Assembly: GCA_964639445.1 (NCBI GenBank)
Contig: CAZXDA010000016.1
Coordinates: 1-11,583, forward strand
DNA from: 2-01-FULL-49-22 sp964639445
Lineage (GTDB): Bacteria > Patescibacteriota > Saccharimonadia > Saccharimonadales > UBA10212
DNA: 11,583 bases
Reading direction: 5' to 3'
The position numbers and the translations under genes were made by a program. The first letter of the stretch is position 1. Each line of letters opens with the position of its first letter. The notes under the pieces are model-generated. The model made no database searches. It was not told where the DNA came from and was given only the letters and a program-made list of their open reading frames with translations. Of the stretch, positions 1 through 5,383 are shown piece after piece.

Positions 1-68
1 CCGCCAACCTCGACCACCACCATCTGCCCATGTTTTTCAATGACCTTACCTTCCAATGTGGCAATCAT
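1..68 (-). CDS. ruvA: Holliday junction helicase subunit RuvA, N-terminus only
   Basis: Only the first 22 codons are in the window; the gene runs off the left edge. The visible peptide begins MIATLEGKVIEK and continues to a VVVEVGG segment, which is the first strand pair of the RuvA N-terminal OB-fold. RuvA binds the four-way DNA junction as a tetramer and loads the RuvB motor for branch migration. The start follows the ruvC stop after only 4 nt, so it is surely read from the same message, and ruvB may follow outside the window (inference). No good Shine-Dalgarno precedes the ATG, which fits translation by coupling to ruvC. The identity rests on a short peptide plus position next to ruvC. Confidence 0.85.
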   Translation of the reverse strand, partial: MIATLEGKVIEKHGQMVVVEVG

Positions 69-72
69 AGCT

Positions 73-552
73 TTATTCTACACGAACAGATTGGGCATGG
101 CAGATGGCACAAGCTAGGGCGTCGGCGCAGTCATCTGGCTGTGGCACTTCTTTTAATCCTAAAATTATGCGCACCATTTCCTGCATCTGTTTTTTGTCAG
201 CTCGGCCGTAGCCAGTTAATGCTTGTTTAATTTGCAGGGGTGTATACTCGGCGATTTCTAAGCCAGCCAGTTTGCCAGCCACGATCGCCACTCCTCTGGC
301 CTGCGCCACCGTCATGGCTGTAGTCACGTTCTGGACGAAATAGAGCTTTTCAACAGCCATATGTGACGGCTTTGACTGAGCAATTATATCCGACAGCTCC
401 TCAAAAATAGTTTGTAAACGTACTCCATCATCTTCTTTGACTGGAGTGCGAATCACACCGGCATCAACCAGTTGGGGCTTTTGGGATTTACCAACTTCAA
501 TTACGCCAAATCCCAAAAGCCCCGTCCCCGGATCAATCCCCAAAATCCGCAT
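73..552 (-). CDS. ruvC: Crossover junction endodeoxyribonuclease RuvC
   Basis: RuvC is the dimeric, Mg-dependent nuclease that cuts Holliday junctions after RuvAB branch migration, in the cytoplasm on recombining DNA. The 159 residues are close to the usual RuvC length. The sequence opens with MRILGIDPGT, giving catalytic Asp7. The second acidic residue is Glu68 in the VEKLYF motif, and the C-terminal DDCADALA motif supplies Asp141 and Asp144, so all four catalytic acids are present. The basic YGRADKKQM stretch around residues 115-123 is also typical. The ATG shares one base with the yebC stop (TAATG), which indicates translational coupling, and ruvA follows 4 nt after the stop. The yebC-ruvC-ruvA order is common in bacteria. 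Confidence 0.97.
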   Translation of the reverse strand: MRILGIDPGTGLLGFGVIEVGKSQKPQLVDAGVIRTPVKEDDGVRLQTIFEELSDIIAQSKPSHMAVEKLYFVQNVTTAMTVAQARGVAIVAGKLAGLEIAEYTPLQIKQALTGYGRADKKQMQEMVRIILGLKEVPQPDDCADALACAICHAQSVRVE

Positions 553-1283
553 TAAACTATTACTCCTTCGGCAATCTCGAAGTTAGTGTGGGTGTTGGTA
601 ACATCATCTAAATCCTCCAGCGCATCCATTAGATTAACTACTTTGCGGGCGGTTTCCGGATCATTAATCTCAACATTGTTGTTTGGGACATAAGTTAGCT
701 CGGCATCAACAACTTCCAGACCGCCATCTTTTAGAGCATCCCGAACTTTAGCCAGTTCATTCGGCACGGTATAGACAACCGTTTCACCTGTTTCCGGCTC
801 TCCGAAAATGTCTTCAGCGCCGGCCTCGATAGCTTGCAGCTGGATATCTTCGCCAATACCCTTAACTCTAATTACGCCTTTTTTAGAAAATTGGAAGGCC
901 ACACTGCCGGCCTCAGCCATACGCCCGCCATTCTTGGAAAAAGCTGATCTAACCTCTGGCAAGGTGCGGTTACGGTTGTCAGTAGCACACTCTACCATTA
1001 CAGCCACCCCGCCAGGACCATAACCTTCATAAGTAACATCTTCCAAAACAGCTGCTGATTTGTCGCTCGCTCGGGCAATAGAACGATCTATATTGACTTT
1101 GGGCATACCGGCTTTCTTAGCCTTTTCTACTATCACAGCCAGAGCAGAATTAGCGGTCGGATCTGTACCGCCGCGGGCGGCAATGGCAATCTGATTGCCT
1201 AATTTAGTAAATAAGGCGCCGCGTTTGGCGTCATTGGCTTCCTTTTGCCGCTTAATTGTTGACCATTTGCTATGACCACTCAT
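552..1283 (-). CDS. yebC: YebC/PmpR (TACO1-type) regulatory protein
   Basis: This is a full-length YebC-family protein of 243 residues (E. coli YebC is about 246). It opens with the family signature MSGHSKWSTIKRQK and carries the conserved YEGYGPGGVAVMVEC segment near residues 85-99, followed by NRNRTLPEVRSAFSKNGG. Members were first described as transcriptional regulators of quorum sensing or of ruvC; the mitochondrial relative TACO1 and more recent bacterial work point to a role in translation, easing ribosome stalling (known of the family). It leads the yebC-ruvC-ruvA unit, with its stop overlapping the ruvC start by one base. A -10 box, TAAAAT with an upstream TG, lies only 9 nt before the ATG, so the message probably begins nearly at the start codon. 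Only a weak GGTG stands 3 nt before the ATG. Confidence 0.96.
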   Translation of the reverse strand: MSGHSKWSTIKRQKEANDAKRGALFTKLGNQIAIAARGGTDPTANSALAVIVEKAKKAGMPKVNIDRSIARASDKSAAVLEDVTYEGYGPGGVAVMVECATDNRNRTLPEVRSAFSKNGGRMAEAGSVAFQFSKKGVIRVKGIGEDIQLQAIEAGAEDIFGEPETGETVVYTVPNELAKVRDALKDGGLEVVDAELTYVPNNNVEINDPETARKVVNLMDALEDLDDVTNTHTNFEIAEGVIV

Positions 1284-1292
1284 TTCACCGAT

Positions 1293-1298
1293 ATTTTA
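1293..1298 (-). promoter_or_regulatory. Extended -10 promoter of yebC
   Basis: On the minus strand the sequence reads TGCTAAAAT, an extended -10 element (TGn plus TAAAAT). Nine bases separate it from the yebC ATG, so transcription should begin 1-4 nt before the start codon. No good -35 hexamer is seen at 16-18 bp; that position is instead occupied by part of the inverted repeat at 1310-1323. Confidence 0.5.
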
Positions 1299-1309
1299 GC
1301 ATGTTTTAC

Positions 1310-1323
1310 AGGTGTTTACACCT
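1310..1323. promoter_or_regulatory. 14-bp inverted repeat, possible operator between yebC and the GC-rich cassette
   Basis: The sequence is AGGTGT-TT-ACACCT: two perfect 6-bp arms around two bases. It overlaps the -35 position of the yebC promoter and lies 26 bp upstream of the -35 box of the divergent cassette promoter. Size and position suit a dimeric transcription factor. No regulator gene is visible nearby, so the function is inferred from position only. Confidence 0.35.
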
Positions 1324-1348
1324 TGAATTTGACCATCTGTAAATATTA

Positions 1349-1377
1349 TTGACAATTAATAAAGCTTATGCTACTAT
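1349..1377 (+). promoter_or_regulatory. Near-consensus sigma-70 promoter of the GC-rich cassette
   Basis: The -35 box is an exact TTGACA (1349-1354), the spacer is 17 bp, and the -10 box is TACTAT (1372-1377) preceded by TGC, an extended -10. The predicted start is near 1384. This is one of the two best promoters in the window and serves only the gene at 1462-1959. Confidence 0.8.
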
Positions 1378-1389
1378 TAGCCAGTTCCT

Positions 1390-1422
1390 GGGTGGTCGTC
1401 TCGGACTACCCGAGACGCACCC
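1390..1422 (+). promoter_or_regulatory. Strong hairpin at the 5' end of the cassette mRNA
   Basis: CGTCTCGG (1397-1404) pairs perfectly with CCGAGACG (1410-1417) around a 5-nt loop. An outer 5-bp stem, GGGTG (1390-1394) with CACCC (1418-1422), stacks beneath it, with a 2-nt bulge (1395-1396). The hairpin begins a few bases after the predicted transcription start. Hairpins at the extreme 5' end are known to protect messages from 5'-end-dependent RNase attack; that role is inferred here. Confidence 0.55.
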
Positions 1423-1447
1423 CAAATCTCGTGTCAACTCGACCCCT

Positions 1448-1454
1448 AAGGAGG
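1448..1454 (+). promoter_or_regulatory. Consensus Shine-Dalgarno of the cassette gene
   Basis: AAGGAGG lies 7 nt before the ATG at 1462, which is ideal sequence and spacing and fixes this start. It is the only full consensus site in the window; most neighbouring genes have weak or no Shine-Dalgarno. Confidence 0.85.
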
Positions 1455-1461
1455 GGAAGAA

Positions 1462-1959
1462 ATGCTGCGTCAGCAGTGGAGGCTCCTTCTGTTCGTCGCG
1501 ATTTTCTATATCGCTACGGGCATCGTCGTTGCCGTGGCGAAGGCGGAGGGCAATCCAAACCCCGTAGGGGTCACGGCGGCGTTTTCCGGATACCCCAGCT
1601 GTGTGGTGCCCGGCATGAACGCCAAGTGGCCACTCAGAGTCACGAACAACAGCACGCGACCGGTGACGATCATCGTCAACCTGACGTACGTCACCAAGCT
1701 GACGGACGCGGATCCACACAGCGTCATCATCACCAACGGCACCGACCATCTGCTCGGCAGCTTCGGCTACGAGTACTGGCGGTTCAAGATCGCGCCAGGA
1801 CAAATGGTGACCAAGCTACTGGTAACCCGCATCCAACCGATCTTCGACGTCAAGAAGGGACCTGTGCGCTACGGGCTCACCGAGCTCGTCTACGTCGCCG
1901 AGATCCCCGGGCTGGAGATTCCCGTGAGCGCCAGCCCTGCCTACTGCTTCGGAGTATGA
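1462..1959 (+). CDS. Secreted or membrane-anchored protein of unknown function, GC-rich
   Basis: I do not recognise this 165-residue protein. The N-terminus has a positive start, a hydrophobic segment at about residues 8-26, and an AKA-E site at 26-29 that fits signal peptidase I, so export is likely. The mature part alternates short beta-strand-like runs (for example RVTNNSTRPVTIIVNL, 59-74) and resembles an Ig-like beta sandwich; this is an inference. It has just two cysteines in the mature part, Cys47 and Cys162, placed to link its ends by a disulfide. Codon use differs from neighbours: mostly C- or G-ending codons, with counted 60-base blocks of 58% and 67% GC against 37% for a block in comEC. 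It has its own promoter, 5' hairpin, consensus Shine-Dalgarno and terminator, like a self-contained transferred cassette. The frame was chosen by the ribosome site, the signal peptide and the terminator just after the stop; longer ORFs in other frames run through the terminator. Confidence 0.85.
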   Translation: MLRQQWRLLLFVAIFYIATGIVVAVAKAEGNPNPVGVTAAFSGYPSCVVPGMNAKWPLRVTNNSTRPVTIIVNLTYVTKLTDADPHSVIITNGTDHLLGSFGYEYWRFKIAPGQMVTKLLVTRIQPIFDVKKGPVRYGLTELVYVAEIPGLEIPVSASPAYCFGV

Positions 1960-1972
1960 ACGACACGAGACA

Positions 1973-2012
1973 AGCCCCGCGCGCCGCCAGGCGCGACGGG
2001 GCTTTCTCATTA
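1973..2012 (+). terminator. Strong intrinsic terminator of the GC-rich cassette
   Basis: AGCCCCG (1973-1979) pairs with CGGGGCT (1997-2003), and inside it CGCGCC (1980-1985) pairs with GGCGCG (1990-1995), giving a 13-bp GC-rich stem with one bulged A and a 4-nt loop. A T-rich run (TTTCTCATTATTT) follows. It begins 13 nt after the stop of the gene at 1462-1959. Confidence 0.92.
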
Positions 2013-2063
2013 TTTATACCTCTTTTAAACCACTTCCTTCTCCCCCATACTGGAGTCCTTAAT

Positions 2064-2090
2064 GTATGTTATAATAAAATTATAACGTAC
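2064..2090. repeat. AT-rich inverted repeat over the comEC stop codon
   Basis: GTATGTTATAAT (2064-2075) is followed by AAA and then ATTATAACGTAC (2079-2090), pairing over 12 positions with one G-T wobble. The comEC stop (2080-2082) lies inside it. No T-run follows on the minus strand, so it is not a classical terminator; it may still end or protect the 3' end of the comEC message. TATAAT appears on both strands within it, but without -35 boxes. Confidence 0.5.
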
Positions 2091-3504
2091 TCTTGGCGGG
2101 AGGTTTGAGGCTCAGGCGCCTATGGGTAACCAGCACTGTAAGCAGTATTGATGCGTAAAGAATTAACATATTAGCTATGCTGATGGAGCGGTGGAGGAAG
2201 ATTCCAGGTACGCTGGATAAGCCCCGCACCACATCTAAGGTGTAGGTTAGGAGCAGGTTGGCTGGCCACGCCAGCCAACCTGCAATGGACGGAATCAGCA
2301 TGCCGGCGCTGGCGGCAATTCCGGATAGCAACATGGCATAAGGCACCAGCGGTACCACTAATGCGTTTGCCAGTAAACCGATTAACGACAGCTGGTTAAA
2401 GCTCATCATAATCAATGGCAGTGTCATAACTTCGGCCGCCAAAGTTTCAATCACAACCATTGTCAGATTTTTTGGCTGGCGTTTGAAAAGCCTCTCTGCA
2501 ACCATTGGCGCAATTATCAAAACACCGAAAAATGCCAAGAATGATAAATACCAGCTCATATCACCCCAAACATAAAATGGATTGATAAATCCTGTAAGTG
2601 CCGCAGCAAAAAGAATCAGTAGAACTGGCCGAATTTTGCGGCCGTAGTACCAAGCCCACAAACTAAGTACTGAGATTATGGCAGCCCGGACAATCGAGGC
2701 CGAAAAGCCGGTGACCAACATGAAAAAACCTATCAAGGCCAAAGAAGCCATCAGCCGTTGATACTTTGAGCCTAATTTTAAGCGGCCGATGGCTCGAACA
2801 ATGATTGTTAAATTATATCCACTGACAGCCACAATGTGCACTAAACCGACCATAATGAGTTGGTTAGTCAGTTCCTGGGGCAAGTTATTTCTTTGGCCAA
2901 TAAGCAATCCCAGACCAAACGAGGCATTTGGTTCTGGCAGCGCCGATTGCATGCCGGCGGAAAAACGTCTAGTGAAGCCGTTAATCCAGCTTATATCAGC
3001 CCCCACGCGTTTGAGCTGAGAATAGGCAATTCTGGCTTGATTAGAACCGCGCATGGGGAAGAGTTTACCGCTGACTTGCACCTTATCACCTCTGTAAATC
3101 ATGCGCTCACCAAATCCGCTAATTTTAAAGTTGCCAGCCAGAGATAGCGATTGCGGTTCGATTAAATTAACTTTATTAGCAGTAAATTCAATTTGCGAGC
3201 GGTTGCCATAGACCGAATCGCTGATAGCTGTAGCCTCGATAGTAACTTTTTGAGCAGTTAAATCTTGTAGCTGATGGAGTTTTTCTATGTACAGATTGCC
3301 ACGCCAGAGACCAATGCTCAAACCCAAAAATACAATAGCTATTAAACTCACAGCGTTTTTAGGTTCGAGAAGTAGCAAACTGCAAGTTGCAAGTAGAAAG
3401 AACCAGAAAGAAGGTTCAAAGTTAAATTTGCGAGCTAGCCCTAAGCCAGCCAAAACCGCCGCACATCCCACCGTAATCAAAGTCGTGCGGCGGTAATGCC
3501 TCAT
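2080..3504 (-). CDS. comEC: ComEC/Rec2 DNA-uptake channel, membrane core only
   Basis: ComEC forms the inner-membrane channel that takes up single-stranded DNA in natural transformation. This 474-residue protein has the N-terminal helices (about 10-70), an OB-like soluble segment (about 85-175) and the Competence domain, including the characteristic GLVHIVAVSGYNL motif near residues 221-233 followed by many hydrophobic helices to about residue 460. Classical ComEC proteins of 700 or more residues end in a metallo-beta-lactamase-like nuclease domain; it is absent here, and the gene ends naturally with TAA. Shortened ComEC proteins occur in Patescibacteria, where imported DNA may be a nucleotide source. 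A weak extended -10 (TGCTATGAC) lies 11 nt before the ATG, and there is no clear Shine-Dalgarno. The gene stands alone between the cassette and a small membrane-protein gene on the same strand. Confidence 0.93.
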   Translation of the reverse strand: MRHYRRTTLITVGCAAVLAGLGLARKFNFEPSFWFFLLATCSLLLLEPKNAVSLIAIVFLGLSIGLWRGNLYIEKLHQLQDLTAQKVTIEATAISDSVYGNRSQIEFTANKVNLIEPQSLSLAGNFKISGFGERMIYRGDKVQVSGKLFPMRGSNQARIAYSQLKRVGADISWINGFTRRFSAGMQSALPEPNASFGLGLLIGQRNNLPQELTNQLIMVGLVHIVAVSGYNLTIIVRAIGRLKLGSKYQRLMASLALIGFFMLVTGFSASIVRAAIISVLSLWAWYYGRKIRPVLLILFAAALTGFINPFYVWGDMSWYLSFLAFFGVLIIAPMVAERLFKRQPKNLTMVVIETLAAEVMTLPLIMMSFNQLSLIGLLANALVVPLVPYAMLLSGIAASAGMLIPSIAGWLAWPANLLLTYTLDVVRGLSSVPGIFLHRSISIANMLILYASILLTVLVTHRRLSLKPPAKSTL

Positions 3505-3553
3505 CCGCTAATCATGTCATAGCACTACCCAAAAATTAATTGCTTACGGTTTA

Positions 3554-3853
3554 TCAGCTAAAAAGGATTGCTAAAACCATATACACCACCATTAGGATTG
3601 GTGGAACAAAGTACCCCATCAATGTGCTATACGGGTTTTTAGCATTGCGTGCTAGATAACTCATGATAGTACCGAGGATAAGACTGGTTATAGATGCTAG
3701 TACACCTAAAATTAGACCACTAGCTATATCAATAGCACGATTATCACTATATCGATCTTCTTTTAAGGCGGCTAACCAGCCTAAGAAAAGCCCCAAAATG
3801 GGTGTCCCGAAAAAGATAAATAGGATTATGGTTATTCGTCTAGTCTTAGACAT
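3554..3853 (-). CDS. Small three-helix membrane protein, unknown function
   Basis: This 99-residue protein is not recognised. It has three hydrophobic segments at about residues 8-29, 43-67 and 78-98, separated by a charged loop (LKEDRYSDNRA) and a short NAKNPYSTLMG loop. That pattern resembles many uncharacterised inner-membrane proteins of Patescibacteria. It ends in TGA immediately followed by TAA. It lies 49 nt upstream of comEC on the same strand and 19 nt downstream of tRNA-Lys. A TATACT -10 box sits 10 nt before the ATG, so the message would have at most a few untranslated bases; co-transcription with the tRNA is an alternative. No Shine-Dalgarno is seen. Confidence 0.7.
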   Translation of the reverse strand: MSKTRRITIILFIFFGTPILGLFLGWLAALKEDRYSDNRAIDIASGLILGVLASITSLILGTIMSYLARNAKNPYSTLMGYFVPPILMVVYMVLAILFS

Positions 3854-3863
3854 ATCTGTCTTA

Positions 3864-3869
3864 AGTATA
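3864..3869 (-). promoter_or_regulatory. Putative -10 box (TATACT) before the small membrane protein
   Basis: TATACT on the minus strand lies just after the 3' end of tRNA-Lys and 10 nt before the ATG at 3853. The -35 position falls inside the tRNA gene and has no good match. The geometry predicts a 3-5 nt leader. Confidence 0.4.
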
Positions 3870-3872
3870 CAT

Positions 3873-3948
3873 TGGAGGGCCCGGCGGGTCTCGAACCCGC
3901 GACACGCGGCTTAAAAGGCCGCTGCTCTACCAACTGAGCTACGGGCCC
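3873..3948 (-). tRNA. tRNA-Lys (anticodon TTT), CCA encoded, unusual T at position 73
   Basis: The minus strand folds as a complete 76-nt cloverleaf: acceptor GGGCCCG with CGGGCCC (7 perfect pairs), D-arm GCTC with GAGC and an AGTTGGTA loop, anticodon stem GCGGC with GCCGC and loop CTTTTAA, a 5-nt variable loop (GTGTC), and T-arm GCGGG with CCCGC around TTCGAGA. The anticodon TTT reads lysine codons AAA and AAG. The CCA end is encoded. The discriminator base before CCA is T, whereas tRNA-Lys usually has A, so this base deserves attention. A TATAAT -10 box lies upstream. Confidence 0.97.
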
Positions 3949-3968
3949 ATAACCAACTATCGGTCAAT

Positions 3969-3974
3969 ATTATA
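3969..3974 (-). promoter_or_regulatory. Extended -10 promoter of tRNA-Lys
   Basis: The minus strand reads TGGTATAAT, an exact TATAAT with an upstream TG. The predicted start is near 3962, about 14 nt before the mature tRNA. No convincing -35 is seen. This promoter and that of the ExoD-family gene share the 60 bp between the two divergent genes. Confidence 0.6.
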
Positions 3975-3994
3975 CCACCCTCTACCACTGTTTT

Positions 3995-4003
3995 TGTTAT
4001 GAT
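3995..4003 (+). promoter_or_regulatory. Extended -10 of the ExoD-family gene, leaderless geometry
   Basis: TGTTATGAT gives an extended -10 (TG at 3995-3996, TATGAT at 3998-4003). Eight bases separate it from the ATG at 4012, so transcription should begin at or 1-2 nt before the start codon. No -35 match is visible. Confidence 0.45.
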
Positions 4004-4011
4004 GGGGCTTG

Positions 4012-4599
4012 ATGGCAGACAAGCAATTTAGCCAGCATTTTGAAGAGTGGCTTAAGAGTAACCGACCGAAGACTCTGCAAGGTTTAGTCGATCATTTTTC
4101 GGAAAAAAGCTTTGCCATACTTTTTCTAATTCTAATGGCGGTGCCTGCTCTGCCGCTTCCAACCGGCGGTGTGACGCACATTTTTGAAATCATTGCCATG
4201 CTGCTGGCACTAGAGCTAATTGCCGGCCGGCGCTACGTCTGGCTGCCAAAAAAATGGCTGTCCAGAACCATGCCGGTCAAATTACAGAATTCTACTCTGC
4301 CCTTTCTTATTCGCTGGATACGCAAATTAGAGCGAGTATCACGGCCGCGCTTACATGTGATTTTAAAAAACTCTCTCTTTGTTAGACTTATCGGGCTACT
4401 GATTCTAATACTGACGGTATTTGCCTTTTTGGCGCCGCCTTTTTCTGGACTCGATACTCTGCCGTCTTTGGGGGTGGTTCTAGTATCGTTGGCACTACTG
4501 CTTGACGATTTTGCGGTATTTATTTTGGGGCTAGTCGTCGGAGCAGTTGGTATCGGCTTGGTGATAGCAATAGGTGAAGTCGTATTTAGATTAATATAA
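4012..4599 (+). CDS. ExoD-family (exopolysaccharide synthesis) integral membrane protein
   Basis: The 195-residue protein matches the ExoD family in layout: a short soluble N-terminus beginning MADKQFSQHFEEWLKS, then a helix containing the hallmark VPALPLPTGG near residues 44-53 and a HIFEI segment, a polar amphipathic middle (about 72-120), and hydrophobic segments at about 122-142, 150-168 and 172-194. ExoD proteins were named for altered exopolysaccharide in Rhizobium; the molecular role is still unclear. ATG at 4012 is preferred to TTG at 4009 because of codon type and because a -10 box places the transcription start next to it. It is the only plus-strand gene between 2020 and 9045, divergent from tRNA-Lys. 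Its stop lies 5 nt from the stop of the next gene, with no terminator hairpin between. Confidence 0.82.
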   Translation: MADKQFSQHFEEWLKSNRPKTLQGLVDHFSEKSFAILFLILMAVPALPLPTGGVTHIFEIIAMLLALELIAGRRYVWLPKKWLSRTMPVKLQNSTLPFLIRWIRKLERVSRPRLHVILKNSLFVRLIGLLILILTVFAFLAPPFSGLDTLPSLGVVLVSLALLLDDFAVFILGLVVGAVGIGLVIAIGEVVFRLI

Positions 4600-4604
4600 A
4601 CATC

Positions 4605-5087
4605 TCATTTATGGTGACGGCTATATTTAGTATGACCAAGCCAGATAAGAAGTAGACTTAAGACAAAACCGGAAGCAATAATAATCGTCTGAACCCTTTG
4701 TAAGTTTATCCAGCCCCAGTTGTCGCCAAAATCGGCTCTAGCTGAAGCATTAAGCAGAGGCACAGACACCAGCGCCAGCAATCCGCCGGCGCTTAAAGAG
4801 GTAATTAGATGTAAAAGCGGCTTTATTGATACCAACTTTTTAGAAAATGCCCGGCGTGTTAAAAGCAGCGTTAAAAGCATTGGCAGCATCAGCAGAATTA
4901 AATTAAGTGTGCTGCTATCGACCCGCAAATCTAAATGCCCGGTTAAGTTTTTAAGATCGGCATTGCCAAAAGTTACCAGTACAAAAGAGGCGCACAGAGT
5001 TAAGTAAGCTAAAGCGGCATTGCTGCGTAAAACCAGAGTCAGCACAAACGGCGCAAAAATCAAAACGGCCAAAATGACATCAGCCAT
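4605..5087 (-). CDS. Multi-pass membrane protein, unknown function
   Basis: This 160-residue protein is not recognised. Hydrophobic segments at about residues 4-20, 25-41, 60-77, 90-110 and 132-150 suggest four or five membrane helices, with the region TGHLDLRVDSSTLN (49-62) between the second and third. The C-terminus is basic and His-rich (GHTKYSRHHK). The ATG at 5087 has GGAG 10 nt upstream as a plausible ribosome site. Upstream lies the hairpin-rich region at 5152-5269, which would form part of its leader if transcription begins near 5272. Its stop meets that of the ExoD-family gene tail to tail. Confidence 0.75.
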   Translation of the reverse strand: MADVILAVLIFAPFVLTLVLRSNAALAYLTLCASFVLVTFGNADLKNLTGHLDLRVDSSTLNLILLMLPMLLTLLLTRRAFSKKLVSIKPLLHLITSLSAGGLLALVSVPLLNASARADFGDNWGWINLQRVQTIIIASGFVLSLLLIWLGHTKYSRHHK

Positions 5088-5092
5088 CCCGA

Positions 5093-5272
5093 TTAGACTC
5101 CAACCTTCAATTTAGAAAGATAATGTTCAAATAAACTAAATGCGTGTTGTCCTCCGTACCCCCATAGTCTGCAAGTTAGGGGCTGGAGTCTAACGGGATG
5201 TGCCCCGTTAGAAGTCTGATTTATATGTAAATCAGAACCAGACGTAGTCGTGCTACTTCTAATCGGGGCCAT
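5093..5272 (-). CDS. Doubtful 59-residue ORF in a structured intergenic region
   Basis: An open frame of 59 codons begins MAPIRSSTTTSGSDLH and ends FEHYLSKLKVGV, stopping 5 nt before the next gene. In its favour, a TATTAT -10 box lies exactly 7 nt before this ATG, the same geometry as the diguanylate cyclase gene, and the spacing to the next gene looks operonic. Against it, no domain or membrane segment is recognisable, the composition is odd, and most of the frame is occupied by strong inverted repeats at 5189-5269 that would constrain codons. It could be a real leaderless small gene, or a chance frame across a structured RNA leader. Confidence 0.25.
   Translation of the reverse strand: MAPIRSSTTTSGSDLHINQTSNGAHPVRLQPLTCRLWGYGGQHAFSLFEHYLSKLKVGV
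5152..5269 (-). ncRNA. Candidate structured RNA leader with competing stems
   Basis: Three segments can pair in exclusive ways. GCCCCGTTAGAAG (5202-5214) pairs with CTTCTAA-T-CGGGGC (5256-5269) over 13 bp with one bulge, enclosing two hairpins: TCTGATTTA-TATG-TAAATCAGA (5215-5236) and GTAG-TCGTG-CTAC (5244-5256, sharing one base with the outer stem). Alternatively CCCGTTAGA (5204-5212) pairs with TCTAACGGG (5189-5197). A further weak stem combines CTCC with GGAG and CCCC with GGGG (5152-5188). On the minus strand this lies 65-180 nt before the membrane-protein gene at 4605-5087 and begins at the predicted transcription start. A switch-like leader is inferred; no known riboswitch class is recognised and the strand is not certain. 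Confidence 0.35.
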
Positions 5273-5279
5273 AAGCACA

Positions 5280-5285
5280 ATAATA
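5280..5285 (-). promoter_or_regulatory. Putative -10 box (TATTAT) for the 5272-4605 transcript
   Basis: TATTAT on the minus strand predicts a start near 5272, exactly before the 13-bp outer stem of the structured region and at the ATG of the doubtful ORF. The -35 position reads TATACG, a 3/6 match. A 7-bp tandem repeat, AGCGTAT twice (5301-5314), covers that -35 position. Confidence 0.35.
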
Positions 5286-5321
5286 CAGCGTGTCGCGTGA
5301 AGCGTATAGCGTATAGAGAAT

Positions 5322-5357
5322 TGTTACTAAATTGAACGATCGTTCAATTTAGTAACA
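5322..5357. repeat. 36-bp perfect palindrome
   Basis: Every base from TGTTACTAAATTGAACGA (5322-5339) is mirrored by its exact complement to 5357, with no spacer. It lies 26 nt after the rimK stop and about 37 bp upstream of the putative -10 box at 5280-5285. No T-run follows on either side, so it is not a standard terminator. The central TTGAACGATCGTTCAA resembles the palindromic operators of some TetR-family repressors; no such repressor is in the window. It could be an operator, a 3'-end hairpin of the rim operon, or a cruciform. Confidence 0.8.
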
Positions 5358-5383
5358 TAAGTTTCTTGACTAACTGAGTATTG

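Noticed and set aside
1349..1377. Cloning-vector contamination, because TTGACAATTAAT also occurs in the tac promoter
   Set aside because: The match stops after 12 bases; the spacer, -10 box and downstream gene do not match a vector, and flanking genes are continuous.
1368..2108. A 246-codon plus-strand frame overlapping the cassette gene
   Set aside because: It lacks a ribosome site, is very rich in Arg and His, and runs through the strong terminator at 1973-2012. The frame at 1462-1959 has the Shine-Dalgarno, signal peptide and matching stop.
3663..3914. Plus-strand frame ending in an RRVSNPRHAA peptide
   Set aside because: That ending is the antisense translation of tRNA-Lys, a common false gene; the rest is antisense to the 99-residue membrane protein.
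5189..5269. Integron attC-like site suggested by TCTAAC and GTTAGA motifs
   Set aside because: The motifs are only a few bases apart in the small hairpin, the GTTRRRY core does not fit, and no integrase is present.
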